DNA of 64,000 nt from Helicostylum pulchrum (GCA_025677825.1 JAIXMO010000029.1:310001-374000), one strand, 5' to 3'. Positions 31,511-43,843 are shown, numbered from the stretch's first letter. Notes: a model not told the origin generated them from the sequence alone. Numbers and translations are program-made.

Positions 31511-33794
31511 TAAAGAGTTTCAACCTTGAAAAAATATAATAAAAAGTTCATACCTTGAAATTGGTTTATTCATAAATAATGATAGATACTTTACCAAGAG
31601 GACACCTTCTTTTTCTTCTTGCTTGATACAGAGATATACTTGCCAGTTAATTATGAGAAAGAAAAAATTAAAGAAAGGAAAGTAGTGGTTGACAAAATTT
31701 TAGAATATCAGTTTTTTTTTTTTTGCTCAAGGTTTTTTAAATCATTATATAAGAAAATTGATAGTAAATACATAATAATTGCAAACTTACATGGTTTCAT
31801 TATTATGAATCAGTTCGCCTACTTCTTGATCCTTTGTTTTATAACAGAACTAAAAGCACCACCACCTAAATTCGTCATGGCTGTTTCGTAATGTTTTTTT
31901 ACGTCGTAAAATTGGAGTATTTTTATTTAGAAATTATAAAAAAATATAAACGTCCATTTTTTTTTATTTCATGATTCTCTTTTCTTTTATTATTATTATT
32001 ATTCACCAACAGTCAGGTACATATTTTACTCTAAATAATAAAAAAACTTATACGTTGTTCACTAGAATATACATTTTTGACAATTACGTCTCGATAAGTG
32101 TTATTTGTAAGTGAAATCATGTCAAAGCCTAACACACATAAATATATATTTGTAAATAGTTATATCATTCAACAAGTATTATGTAACATCTTATTAGTAT
32201 AACTCATTTTCGCTCTTAACAAGGTTCCCTTTCTTCATCATAGTGTATTATTTACTAATGCTATCAGTCAAATATGAAGCTTCCCTGTACTGAATTTATT
32301 TTTTATTTTTCAAATATTTTTTTTGCATTATTGAAACCTATTTTTTATATGAAATCTTCTTCTCCATCCTCAAAATCCACATCCCCAAAACATATTAACG
32401 CCCAGCGCATACTAACCATATTTAGACTTTTCTTTATGAGATGAACATGGCCGGTGTGTAGAAAAAAATTAACAGCCCTATTTACTCACATTTCTTTTTT
32501 TTTTGCAATAGAGAAGCCAATTACCACATCTTATACTTATTAAGTACTGAGTACTGAGTATGATTTTTGATGAGAAGAATTTTTTTCTCTAGTAGCAAAT
32601 GAAATAAAGGAGGTTTGTCAACAGAATATCAAGGATGGCTCAAGTTACAACTACTCGATATAGAAGTATAAAACGCACGTATAAGTGATACATTCATATT
32701 TACCCGTATCTACAGATGGTTAGAACTAGACCTTTTTTTTCCTTTTTATTTCCCACATCTTATATACTACATGGTTCAAAGTATACGAGATAGATGGTTC
32801 GATTGCTAAATTGGTATAAATAATGTATTATCATGCTCATTCTATTTTTAAGGAGGTGTGTTGAACAAAGCATGTGAGTAATGTTTGACATTTTTTGACG
32901 AAACATTTAACGTTTAGCACGTCCCTTTTTTAGGCAAAAAAATAAATAAATATATAATTATTTGATTATGATATCTTTTTATGTAGCTATAAGCAGTTGT
33001 AATAACTATTAATTTATTGATGTCAATTTAAAAAAAGACAAGTTGTTGTGCTATATATAAAAAACTGATTTGAAATAGCATTTGATCGAGATATTCTCCT
33101 TTGTATCTAAAAAAAAAGAAAGAGTGTACAAAACCAAAAACCTCAGCTGTTAATTTATATTCCATGGAGCTATACATAAGGGTCCCTTTTTTTAAAAAAA
33201 AAAGAGGTATTTGCTAAAGTTTCTTTTACGTAAACTTTTACAAAAAGATTATGGTATGTATTGTTTTACAAGTGGAAATTGATTGTCTTTTTCAAACTGC
33301 TACATAAATGGTTTAATTCATTATAGTCAATTTTTTGGTCGAGAATAAAAATGTACTACTTGAATTAAGTCTGAGATAAACACCGTTTTGTGATACATTA
33401 AATCAAATTACAATAGGTAAAGACTTGTTCTGTGTATTGATTTCTCTCGCCGATATTAATTATTTTTTTTCTGTAAAAAAAAAATTACAAGAATATTTTG
33501 ATAAAATGAATATGTTTCAGTTTAATAAAATGATTAGCAGTAAAGATTACAAAAAAAAGAAGGCAATAGGGCTTTTAAATAAAAAGATAATCATATTGAG
33601 GGTTGATTACCGTTGTATTGGAAAAAATGACGTCCTTATTTTTTTTATACGCACAAGGAAAAAAAAAGGTACAACAATACAAATGTCCGCGGTAAAGACT
33701 TTCTAACTGAAGAAATGTAACTGATCTTTTTTTTTTTGCTCTTTTCTCTACTTTTTTTTTTTTTTTTTTTTTACCTGTTAAAATATCAATTAAA
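31511..33794. other. Long AT-rich intergenic region (2.3 kb)
   Basis: Several short plus-strand frames (for example 31619-31891 and 33425-33706) have Phe/Lys composition produced by poly-T and poly-A, and none shows a domain. The last 60 bases before 33795 are poly-T rich (a 20-T run at 33752-33771), consistent with the leader of the Galpha gene. Confidence 0.4.
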
Positions 33795-35405
33795 ATGGGT
33801 GTTCGACAATCTACCGAACACAAGAGAAATAATGAAATCGATAAACTTATAAAAAAAGAAAAGAACTTTCAAAGGAAAGAACTTAAAGTACTGTTGTTAG
33901 GTATAAGTTTCTTTAACTGTTTCAATTCAACCCTATACCAACTGCTTTTTCTATACACTTCAAAAAAATTGATTTACATAGGTAGTGGAGATAGTGGAAA
34001 AAGTACAATTTTAAAGCAGATGCGATTAATTCATGCCTGTGGGTTTTCAAAAATTGAACGAGAAAATTTTCGAGTCATGATTTTGACAAACCTATTGGGT
34101 TCTATGCAAGCCTTATTAGAAGGAATGAATAGTTTAAACTTGACGTTCGAAGATGAATCCAACTGGGTAAAGAAAAAAACTTTTTTTTCTCTTGTAGCTT
34201 TACGCTAACTGTTTTTATTTTTAGAATTATATTTCCATGTTTGAACATGTATCTGGTAACATTTCTATCCACGAAGCCTATCCAATTGATTACCTTGTAC
34301 CCTTAAAATCGTTATGGCAAGATCAAGGTGTTCAAAAAACATTCGACATGGGCCATACTTTTGCGTTTAATGAAAATATTAAATAGTAATGTGTGCTAGT
34401 GTTAAAAAAAAAGCAGCTTTCGAGCACTATAATAATATAATCTCCTCTCCTTTTTTTTAGTTTCTTTGATCAATTGGATCGTATTTTTGAATCAGATTAT
34501 ACTCCACTAGATGCGGATATTATCCATTGCCGAATTAAAACGACAGGTGAGAACAAAAAAAGAACATATCGTCAAATCATTTGTGTGACCTTCTCACCCG
34601 ATATCTAGGAATTGTGGAGACTAAATTTAGAAATGGATCTGTTATTTATAGGATGTTTGACGTAGGCGGTCAAAGAAGTGAACGAAAGAAGTGGTAAACA
34701 TAATAATATTTGCATTTATAGTGCATTACTAATTGATATATAATAATTTAGGATTCATTGCTTTGATAATGTCGCAGCCGTATTGTTTGTTGCCGCATTA
34801 AGTGGCTACGACTGTTGCCTCGTGGAAGACAAATACTCTGTAAGTAGTACACAATACACGCACTTTTTATATATATATCTGTATGACAAAATAATTAAAA
34901 TTAAAAACCCCCATATTGGCAATTTTTTGGTGTAAATAGAATCAGGTAAGCTAATATGCAATTATAAAAAAAAAAATTCGTCAATTCATAAACCTTTTTT
35001 TTTATATATTAGATGTATGAAGCCTTTATGTTGTTTGAGTCTATATGTAACTCGAAATGGTTTGTAAATACTTCCATGATTTTGTTTTTAAACAAGATTG
35101 ATTTGTTTCAAGAAAAGATTTTGAAGTCTCCAATATCTGAATATTTCCCTGATTACCAAGGTAAGCTCATGATAGAGTAACACAATGGGAACACCGATCA
35201 TAATCTATTTTTTTTAGGCTCGCCCACAGACTACTACCAAGCGAGGTCGTTTTTTAAACATAGATTCACTAAATTGAATGCCAATGACAGCAAACTAATT
35301 TACGTACATTTCACTGTGGCTACAGACACTCAATTATTAGCTCACGTTATGGAGTCTGTATCCGATAGTATACTTCACGAAAGCCTTCAAACATTATTGC
35401 TGTAG
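33795..35405 (+). CDS. Heterotrimeric G protein alpha subunit with a 6-nt exon
   Basis: Nine exons (33795-33900, 33982-34166, 34225-34385, 34461-34546, 34609-34693, 34752-34839, 34940-34945, 35013-35160, 35218-35405) encode 350 residues, the usual Galpha length. All nucleotide-binding motifs are present: P-loop [12 protein letters not shown] (usually GAGESGKST), switch I CRIKTTGIVETKF with the catalytic Arg, switch [22 protein letters not shown], and TVATDT in place of the usual TCAT. N-terminal MG suggests myristoylation. The C-terminus SLQTLLL has no Cys at -4, so it would not be a pertussis-toxin substrate. Exon 7 is only AATCAG (Asn-Gln) and restores the conserved [21 protein letters not shown] segment. 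It probably couples receptors to cAMP or MAPK signalling at the plasma membrane. Subgroup not assigned. Confidence 0.93.
34940..34945 (+). other. 6-nucleotide microexon of the Galpha gene
   Basis: TAG precedes and GTAAGC follows AATCAG. Its two codons (N, Q) are the nearly invariant NQ just before the M-x-E-A segment of Galpha proteins, and both flanking introns are phase 0. Skipping it would keep the frame but delete two conserved residues. Confidence 0.85.
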
Positions 35406-35982
35406 ATTTTTTAATTTTTTTTCACTTTCCCATTTATATTTTTTTTTTTCTCGTTTTCACTTTATATATACTTATATATTTTATGCCTTTTTTATTTATT
35501 ACTTATTAATCCCCACGCACGCACACACACTTAATTTATTCCCTTTTATATATGTCCTTTTTATTATTATGTTAACCTTTTTTATAATCCCCAACAATTT
35601 ATTTGTTTTTAATTATACATCCAATTTTTTTTATTTTTAAAATAAAATTTAATACGATTCTTTTTGTCCATAAATAAAAAAGGAACCTTCGCATGTTTTT
35701 TTTAAAAAAATGAGGTACTATACTATACTTGTGTACATCTTTTCAAATGGAGTTTTTCCTGTGATAAGTATGACGGTGTCGGTACAAAAGGATATGATTA
35801 GAGAAACTACTATGCGTAATAACTAGTGTAGAAAGAGTAAGCAGGGTATACAGTAAGCTTGAACATTAAACTATACTTATTCTTAATTAATCATAATAAA
35901 ACTATAGGATCCAAGATCAGTACAGCCTAGTTTGCATTTTGGTAAGGGTTTTTTGTAAGGAAATAGTAGCCAATAACACAAA

Positions 35983-37165
35983 TAACATATTATTTTTACT
36001 TTAACGAGGCTAGTGACTCTTGGAAAGTCGTCTTAGGAAGCCCGTTTGGGAAGCTTCTCTGGGAAGATTATCTGGGAAACCCCTCTTGGGAAGTTTCTTT
36101 AGGCCAAAATTCCGTACTTTATCTCAGCTTTGAATATCCAGTTTGTCAATCAAAGTTGTTTACAAGCCAAGCTTGGAATGAATTAAGAGGAAATATAAAC
36201 CAGCAAAATACAATACAAGTGAATATAAAGAAATCCGATCTCTTTTACAACGCTTACAGACCAAACAAATCACCGGACAATAATTGGATGAAAATGTACC
36301 AGGTAGCCAAAAAATTGGCCAAGCAGCGTTTCCGCTACAAGAGCTAGTCTACAAGTAAAGGTTTCCGAAGCTTTATTAGTGCACGTCTGGTACTACGACT
36401 AAAATGGTATTTATTTGTTTTTCTTGAAATTTACTTGAAATTTACTTGAAATTTATTTTTTTTCTTTGTAGGGGAGACACGCATCTCACTTTAAATGGTA
36501 TAGTATCAGATGCGGCTATCAAGTTAGGCTTGACAGCTATTAAAGATCATTCAAATTTACGAAACAATGATGAACATGATATGGCTACATCGTTAAACCG
36601 GTGGCTAATTACTGATACAATGGAGGCAGCAGAAGACGATGCCGGTAACGCTAAATTTGTTTTCGATCGATGTAAAATATCGATTGAAAACAAAATTATT
36701 ATCGACAGCTGCTTGCTGGATGGTGACTTGACTAGCTTGGTGACCTCGTTGCAAATTTCTGGTTTTACTATTTATTTTGTCAATACGTCTCTTGAAGAAG
36801 ATGGATTATATGTTACAAAGGAATTTCATCGCCATACCATATCAGAATCATTAGCTAAATTGGAGTCATATATGAATTCAGCGTTGAATTTATTATGCTT
36901 CCGCGATGACTGTATTGGCAAAAGCAACCTTTGTAACGAACGTTTGATTGCTCCAAGATTAGAAAAACAAAACAAAAAAAGACCTGCTGAACAAATACAA
37001 TCTTCCGAATTGACTGAAAAACAAGAATTGATTCGAGGAACGTGGAATCCATCTCGCGGTTACCAAAAAACCTTTGGCGAAAGGCATAAATATATACACG
37101 TGTATTTCTTCTATCAAATAAATACGTTCAATTTTAATAAAAAAAACGAGAATTCCCTTATTTGA
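35983..37165 (+). CDS. Unrecognised gene or gene remnant, two exons
   Basis: Exon-like frame 1 (about 35983-36347) reads EASDSWKVVLGSPFGKLLWE, DYLGNPSWEVSLGQNS, then PNKSPDNNWMKMYQVAKKLA and a basic tail. Its opening comes from short DNA repeats of the type TTGGGAAG. Frame 2 (about 36472-37165, after a TTTGTAG acceptor) reads GDTHLTLNGIVSDAAIKLGL, NRWLITDTMEAAEDDAG, HRHTISESLAKLESYMNSAL and KKRPAEQIQSSELTEKQELI. No start codon for frame 1 and no clean junction between frames was found, so the model is incomplete and may be a pseudogene. No known domain. The intervening intron contains three AAATTTACTTG 11-mers (36427-36455). Confidence 0.4.
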
Positions 37166-37660
37166 GTCAGACTAGGCTTAAAAAAGCGATACACGGTCTG
37201 CGAGTTTTTTTTTATTAAGCTTGTTGGAGAAAAAAGCCTCTTGAGTTGGAGTTGTTACAACAATAATAAGTTATTTATTTTTCCAAAATAAAGCTGCCAG
37301 TAGTATAATTAAAATAATGTATATAATAGGTTTTTTTGTGGTACCATGTTATCGTTCATGTCAGGTGAGGGTGGGGTATATGTATTGTAAACTATCGTAT
37401 CTCTATAAATTCAATTAGCTCAGCTTATTTGTAAGAAAAAGATAAAAAATAACAAGAACAAAACCAGAGAGACTCAGTTGACTGGCAACATGCTGTACTG
37501 ACGACTTTTTTTTTGCAATGCAAAAGCTAAAATGGGGAAAGAAGTAGACAATGAGCCAATTGAATTCTACCATTAAATAGTTGAAAAAGCGCCAATTGGT
37601 TTTTTTAAGCTGTATTCTTTATTTTTTTTTACCCTTTTTACAGACTCATTTTAACATTAA
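37166..37660. other. Intergenic / promoter of the RING-H2 gene
   Basis: No gene recognised. A pyrimidine-rich leader (TTTATTTTTTTTTACCC) precedes the ATG at 37661. Confidence 0.4.
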
Positions 37661-38830
37661 ATGGGACAATCACCATCTGCAACAGACTCCAGACATGACA
37701 ACGCTTCAACTCGTACTTTACATTCTACTTCGATGATTTCGAATAGAAACTCAAATCGACGGTTATCATTTTTTCGAAGGTTATCTAATCGACTTTCTTC
37801 TTCTACACATTCCACACGTCGATATGGCCAAATAAGAGGTCCAATAAGTAATGGTATTTCGGGCTCTTCCACTACGTCTTCAGTTAGAAGAGCAACACAA
37901 GAAGCAACGAGAGCAGCAGTAGCAGTTACAGGACCACCTGCTTTACCAAGTTTTATTATGCAAACTCCGACACAAACTAGCGGTGAAAGCATTACCTCAG
38001 CGACAGAATCGTTTTGGAATGAGTTAATCACATCACCTGCTTTTGGAGAAACTACTAATACTGATAATTCAAATTTAAGGTATTTACAGGTACCGCTTAG
38101 TCAACAACAACAAGAAGTCTATGCAGCCGCGTATGGTAGATCCCCTATACATCCTCTATCTTTTTCTGCGTCTTCAAGAAGAATGCATATTTTAGTTATT
38201 GAATACAGTTCACCAGAAAATAATAGTAATACAGCGAATACAGGAGATAGTTTACCTGGCTATAGATTTTTAGGTTTAAGAAGGCCTAGATCAGAAGTAT
38301 CTACTAGTTCTTCAACTGATACAATTCAATCTATGTCGTTGTCAGTCGATCACAATCAGCCTATTATACCACCACCAGAGAATGGAGGACAATGGATGAT
38401 ATATACAGTAGATAACCAAAATTCATTTCAAGCATTATATTCTGCACTTTTGTTAGAGATTCATCTTAACCGTGAAGATCATAATGAAGATACTCCTGGC
38501 CACGTATTTATTAATGGTTATCAAGATAATAATCCTAGTCATGAATATATTCCTAGTTATGAAGATTTATTAGAGTTAGGTACTTTGCTGGGAACCGGAA
38601 GACCCCTCACCACCACACAAGCAGTAATAGATGAATCTATACCATTCACCGGTTGGTCTCATGAATTTATAGATGAATCTTGTTTGGTTTGTCTTGATGA
38701 ATTTGAATTAAAACAACCGGTAAGGGTATTAAAGTGTCAACACATATTTCATCGTGAATGTGTTGATCGTTGGTTATGCGAAGCTCAAAATTCGTGTCCT
38801 GTCTGTCGTGGCGTACCTATAGAAAATTAA
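37661..38830 (+). CDS. RING-H2 E3 ubiquitin ligase-like protein
   Basis: Single exon, 389 residues. The C-terminal 45 residues are a complete RING-H2: CLVCLDEF, then CQHIFHRECVDRWL, then NSCPVCR, so all Zn ligands (C3H2C3) are present. The rest is Ser/Thr-rich and disordered, with a basic patch near residues 25-55 (RNSNRRLSFFRRLSNRLSSS) and the N-terminus MGQSPS, which could be myristoylated. A moderately ordered stretch at residues 245-300 (GGQWMIYTVDNQNSFQALYS) precedes the RING. It is probably a membrane-associated ubiquitin ligase with unknown substrate. It is one of two RING proteins in the window, and the two are not paralogous. Confidence 0.85.
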   Translation: MGQSPSATDSRHDNASTRTLHSTSMISNRNSNRRLSFFRRLSNRLSSSTHSTRRYGQIRGPISNGISGSSTTSSVRRATQEATRAAVAVTGPPALPSFIMQTPTQTSGESITSATESFWNELITSPAFGETTNTDNSNLRYLQVPLSQQQQEVYAAAYGRSPIHPLSFSASSRRMHILVIEYSSPENNSNTANTGDSLPGYRFLGLRRPRSEVSTSSSTDTIQSMSLSVDHNQPIIPPPENGGQWMIYTVDNQNSFQALYSALLLEIHLNREDHNEDTPGHVFINGYQDNNPSHEYIPSYEDLLELGTLLGTGRPLTTTQAVIDESIPFTGWSHEFIDESCLVCLDEFELKQPVRVLKCQHIFHRECVDRWLCEAQNSCPVCRGVPIEN

Positions 38831-39099
38831 AAAAAAAAAAAACCTTTCGTTTTTTTTTCTTTTTTTTTCTGCTTTTACATCATTCTATATTTTTATGTTA
38901 CCGAAATCCCCACGCTTTCTATTTTAAGCCAATTATACGAGTTGCATCACGGCACTTTAACTCTAAATTTTTCTTACTATTTTCCTTCAAACGCGCTAAA
39001 TCCTACATATAAAACGGTACCTTTTTTTTTTTTCCTTTTTTCTTATCTTTTTTTTTTTCTTCTCTTTTACAAAGTTTTTCTAAAAAGAAGATAATAATA

Positions 39100-40719
39100 A
39101 TGACTGTTACCAATACCACTACCGAAAAGGTTTTAAACATTAACAATGTTAACCCTCTTATCAAGAACGTTGAATATGCCGTCCGCGGTAAATTGGCTAT
39201 CCGTGCAGAAGAGATCCGTACTGACCTCGAGTCTGGTAAGGGCAACTATGCTTTCGACAAGGTTGTTAGTTGTAACATTGGTAACCCTCAACAATTAAAC
39301 CAAGCTCCCGTTACATTTTTCCGTCAGGTAAGCTTTTTTTTTTTCTTTTGTGTGTTAGTGGAGTTACCCTCATCTGACATAATGGCCCTCCTATAGGTCG
39401 CATCATTATGTGATAACCCAGACTTGTTGAAAAAAGAGAACCTTCCCCTCGTTTCACAATTATATCCTAGTGATTCTATTGCCCGTGCTCAAACTCTTTT
39501 GAAGTCTATCGGTAGTGTTGGTGCTTATTCTCACTCTCAAGGTGTTCCTCATATTCGTAATACTGTCGCACAATTTATCCAAGAGCGTGATGGTCATGCC
39601 GCTGACGCTTCTCACATCTTCTTGACTCAAGGTGCCTCTTCTGGTGTCCAAACCTTATTGAGTATGTTGACCCAAAACTCAAAATCTGGCATTATGATCC
39701 CTATTCCTCAATACCCTCTTTATTCTGCAAGTCTTGCTTTATACGGTGCTACTCCCGTAAACTATTACTTGGATGAAGCCACTGGTTGGAGCTTAGATAT
39801 TAACCAGTTGACTGAAAGTGTTACAACTGCTCGTAAGCAAGGTACTGACGTTAGAGCCCTTGTTATTATCAATCCTGGTAACCCCACTGGACAGTGTCTT
39901 ACTGCTGATAATGTGCGTGATATTATTACATTCTGTCATGAACAACGTTTGGTTCTTTTGGCTGATGAGGTATATCAAACCAATATCTATGAACCTGAGG
40001 CTAGACCTTTTGTTAGTTTCAAGAAGGCTTTAATGGATCATCCTGATGCAGAGGTAAGAGAGGGAGTTGAGTTAGTATCATTCCACTCTATTTCTAAGGG
40101 TATGATTGGCGAGTGTGGTCGTCGTGGTGGATACTTTGAATGTGTCAACTTGGACAATTTAGTCCTCGAACAGATCTACAAGATGGCATCTGTTTCACTT
40201 TGCCCCAACTTGCACGGTCAAATTTTGGTAGACTTGATGTGTAACCCCCCTCGTCTCGGTGACGCTTCCTATGAGTCATATAGCGGTGAAATTAAAACTA
40301 TTTATGAATCATTAGTTCGTCGTAGTAAGAAGCTTGGAGATGTATTTAATAAGATGGAAGGTGTCTCTTGTCAATCTGCTCAAGGTTCCATGTATCTCTT
40401 CCCTCAAGTTACACTTTCTGATAAGGTCACTGCCGCTGCAGCAAAGGAAAGTATGGCTCCTGATGCTTTCTACTCCCATGCTATGCTCGAAGCTACTGGT
40501 GTTTGTGTAGTACCAGGTACGTAATCTCTTTTTTTTTTCTCACGATTGTTACCCTTAAATTTCTAACTCTTTTTTTTTTTTTAAGGTTCCGGCTTTGGTC
40601 AAAAAGCAAACACATGGCATTTCAGATCAACCTTCTTACCTGAAGAACACTTATTTGATCAATTCTGTTCTGATCTCGAAAAGTTCCATTCTTCTTTCCT
40701 TGAAAAATATCGCGATTAA
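39100..40719 (+). CDS. Alanine aminotransferase (PLP class I)
   Basis: Three exons (39100-39327, 39397-40516, 40586-40719) encode 493 residues. It has the ALT-specific N-terminal block VEYAVRGKLAIRAEEIRTDL and CNIGNPQQLNQAPVTFFRQV. It also has YSHSQGVPHIRNTVAQFI, IINPGNPTGQCL, LADEVYQTNIY, the PLP Lys in SFHSISKGMIGECGRRGGY, and the C-terminal FGQKANTWHFRSTFLP with the substrate-binding Arg. It interconverts alanine and 2-oxoglutarate with pyruvate and glutamate. There is no clear mitochondrial presequence (MTVTNTTTEKVLNINNVNPL), so cytosolic location is inferred. Strong codon regularity suggests high expression. Confidence 0.95.
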
Positions 40720-40860
40720 AGATACATTGTACAAAAACTTTCACTATACCAAATATATTTTTGTTTTAAAATAAAAAAAAATTACGCTAAAACATGCAAT
40801 GGAGTTTTAATATATTTTAAAATCTGGGGTAAAAGATCGTCCAGTAAAAAGAAAAGGTTC

Positions 40861-42724
40861 TTACATAACGGCTAAACAAAACAAGTTTGTATCCATTAAT
40901 ATTAAGGAATCGCCATTTGAGTTCCATTTTGACTTTTTAATTGAAAAGTCAGCTATAAAAAACGTCTTAGTACAAAAAGAGATCTAATAATAATGATATA
41001 AACTTACAAATGGGTACGGAGAAAGAAATAATATCCATCCCTTCATCTTCTGTAGGTTGCAAGTATCGAGTCTTTTCGTCTCCACAAATAACTACCAGCA
41101 TATGCTCTTCAAGTGGGTTCCATAAAGCTTGGCGTATCGGGTGATTGAATTTAACAATTGTATGGCACTGTAATGATTTCACTTTCCAAGTCCATAATAT
41201 ATTGGGTGTATTATCTATTTATTATGCTCAGCCTTTTTTTTCTTTGTTTCTCGAAAATAAATCTAATATTACCATTTCTACTGCAAATATATGAACTATC
41301 CATACTAAACTGACATAATCCAATACCTACTTTCGGATTTGGTTGGTTATATTCTGCTCTTAACGTGCTTATATTATACGGGCGTTTCGTTAAAATTTGA
41401 TCTTTTTTTTAAAAAAAAAAGAATGTCAGTTACACTTGGGATCTTTATCTTTTTTTTAAAAAAAACATACAATCCGCTTCCTTTTTCTTTTGATCTAATC
41501 CTGTATTCTGTGTCGGGATTGTTTCGTCTAATATTTTCTAGAGAGGAGATAAGTATCGAATATAATGTGAGGTTAATAGCACTTACCGCGTTCATAGAGC
41601 TAGTGATTGTAGTAGGATGGTTTAATATACTAACCAGCTTCCAGTCTTTGGTGGAAAGTAAATGAATCTTATTGGTTAAATCAGTACCTGGATTTTTACT
41701 TTGTCATCTTTTTTTATTTTATTTTTTACCGTTTGATCGTAGTTACCAATCGCTAAAAGTTGACCATTTGGACTCCAGCAAACTGTTTTTATGCCTAATC
41801 CATATTCATATCCGCTGTAGTTTACGCATAAAGTTCCATCTTGACGATACACAAGTAAGTTGTGCTACAAGTAGAGTCAACTTCCTTTTTCTTTTCTTTT
41901 TTTTTACCTAAATCTGTCAAACTTACATAAAGGCAACTATCCCAGATAGCTATGAATACTCCATCCGGCGACCATTTTAAATTTTGCAAATCTACGGTTC
42001 CTGCTTCAAAATGCTATATATGCATTATTAACCTTTTTTTCTTTCTTTCTTTCTTCCGTCTGTTTTTGTGTTTATACCTCTAGTTGAATAAATGAACCTC
42101 CATGGTATATACTAATATAATCCTTTCCACTATCTTTTCGCGCTACTGCAACACAGTTTCCATCAGGACTAGTCTCAATTCCTGAAATATACATGAATTA
42201 ATCCTTTTATAACAAATATTCGTTTTCTTTTTATATCTTTTTACCCTTTTCAGCATACTTGATATGGTTTATATATGTTAATTCCGACGTTGATAGATCC
42301 CAAATGCCCAGCATCAACTGTTTATATGTAAGTTCTTCTCTTCCGGATATGAAGCTTTTTTTGTCTTTCGTTTTACCTTTAATTCTGTCATGTATAATAC
42401 TTTTTTTGAATCAAAAGTCCAGGAAACCTTTGTCATACTGATCCTTCCTTCTTTAATAATACCATGCCAGTTCGTGTCTATTGTAGATCGAATATCGATT
42501 CTTCCAGCTTCGTAATTACACGTTAGAATATATTCGGAATTAGGCGACCATTCAATGTAATCAATAGGTTTAGGTGTTTCGTAAACCATTAGAACTGTTA
42601 GGTTGTTGCTGTGATCTCGAATGACAAGTCGGTTGTCTAACCCGTTTGCAACATAATGTCCATTAGGTGATATCTTTGCTTGGTATGCTCCATGTTTATA
42701 TAGATTACTATATGTTAAGTTCAT
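40861..42724 (-). CDS. WD40 protein Wdr8/WRAP73 homologue
   Basis: Ten exons on the minus strand (42724-42377, 42317-42245, 42181-42078, 42013-41927, 41864-41730, 41667-41587, 41537-41471, 41401-41273, 41214-41008, 40952-40861) encode 440 residues. All junctions are in phase. Diagnostic blocks in order: NLYKHGAYQAKISPNGHYVA, DYIEWSPNSEYIL, GIETSPDGNCVAVARKDSG, WDSCLYHNLLVYRQDG, GIKTVCWSPNGQLLAIGNYD, NQPNPKVGIGLCQFSMDSSY, and a last blade SKWNSNGDSLIL. This is the WRAP73 layout of degenerate WD repeats. In S. pombe, Wdr8 works with Msd1 to anchor microtubule minus ends at the spindle pole body. In animals WRAP73 is centrosomal. The role here is inferred from the family. Confidence 0.85.
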
Positions 42725-42796
42725 GACGAAAAGATAAAAACACAAAGATAAAAAAGAAAGAAAAAACACGGTAAACTTATTCGTGATTATATGAGA

Positions 42797-42810
42797 GGGG
42801 GGGGGGGGGG
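42797..42810 (+). repeat. Homopolymer G14
   Basis: Fourteen consecutive G in the short spacer between the Wdr8 and BCL7-like genes. This is unusual in such AT-rich DNA. Confidence 0.9.
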
Positions 42811-42863
42811 CTTTAAATATATATAAAAAATATTTTTACTTGTTTAAAAAGAAAAATGATACT

Positions 42864-43843
42864 CTAGTCTTCACGTTGAATATGGTTAGAAACAACATCC
42901 TCGGGAGTTTGAATAGCAGGAGAATCGTTATTTAAAGAAGCTATTTCCTCGGTGGCTATAATGCCAGTCAAAATTTCTTGGCTAAGAGGATGAGCAATTT
43001 GAGGAGGCTCCTCCATATGGTCATCTTCTAATTGTGGCATAGGTGTGTTGGATTCGGTCTGCGGTGTAGCAGCTGTCGAGTCTGTCATGGCTTCATCGTC
43101 TGTCATATGTACTTCAGCATGAGGAGCTAAAGCTGGGTGCTTTGATGGGTCGTTCATGTTATCAACATCATCATCGTCATCGTCATCGTTATTATGGGTT
43201 GTTTGGTCTACTTCTTCGTCTGAAATATCGTTTAATTTAGGCGTTTGCGATCTACTATTATCATCATCCAAATCATCTTGTTGAACTGAGGAAATTGCCT
43301 TATTGGTGATAAGTGAACTAGGTCCTCCAGGAATACTTTCTTCTGATTTTTTACTGTTGGGTGCATCGACAACTGGTTCTACTGTCTTGTTTTCAGATTC
43401 CTGAATAGATTCAGGTACTTGCTCTACTGTTGTAACAGGTACTTCTGTTTCGAGTTTTGGTTCAACTTGTTCTACTTCAGTAGATTGTTCGGTTTCCATG
43501 GGTTCAGGTTCTTCTTCGCTTTCCTCATCTTGTTCATATTCAATCACTCTTTCAGCTATGTTTTAAAAAAAAACTTTTTTTTTAGTATGTTTAATCAAGC
43601 TTTTTTCTTTTTTGAATTACATTTAATCCATTTAAAAGTTTGGAGAGTTTTCGAGTTAGAATGTTGAGTCCATTTCTTATCCCTTTTTTACAAAGAAAAA
43701 AAGTTGTTACTTTTAAACGCGCTTCTATCGTTATTTTATAAAAATATTTACCAAGCTTGAACAGGTTGCGATAAAGCTCTTAATAAACGGTCATTATCTG
43801 AAGTATTATACTTTCTTTCGCGATATCTACTATTCATGGACAT
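42864..43843 (-). CDS. BCL7-like acidic nuclear protein
   Basis: Three exons (43843-43752, 43682-43621, 43555-42864) encode 281 residues. The spliced N-terminus reads YRERKYNTSDNDRLLRALSQ, PVQAWDKKWTQHSNSKTLQT, FKWIKSERVIEYEQDEE. The spacing of W-x-KKW and the following W matches the BCL7 N-terminal domain (WEKKW ... hydrophobic-x-KW), found in a small SWI/SNF chromatin-remodelling subunit. The remaining 220 residues are acidic and disordered, with a seven-Asp run and Glu/Thr/Pro-rich sequence, also as in BCL7. The middle exon of 62 nt carries the diagnostic tryptophans, so it would be missed without splicing. It lies head-to-tail with the Wdr8 gene on the same strand. Domain assignment is by eye and moderately confident. 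Confidence 0.6.

Noticed and set aside
31619..31891. 90-codon plus-strand ORF
   Set aside because: Composed of Lys/Phe/Tyr from A/T runs; no splice sites, motif or conserved neighbour.
41345..41665. Plus-strand ORF across 41339-41665 and a minus-strand 73-codon ORF at 41374-41595
   Set aside because: Both run through introns of the Wdr8 gene; the ten-exon minus-strand model closes in phase and explains the region.
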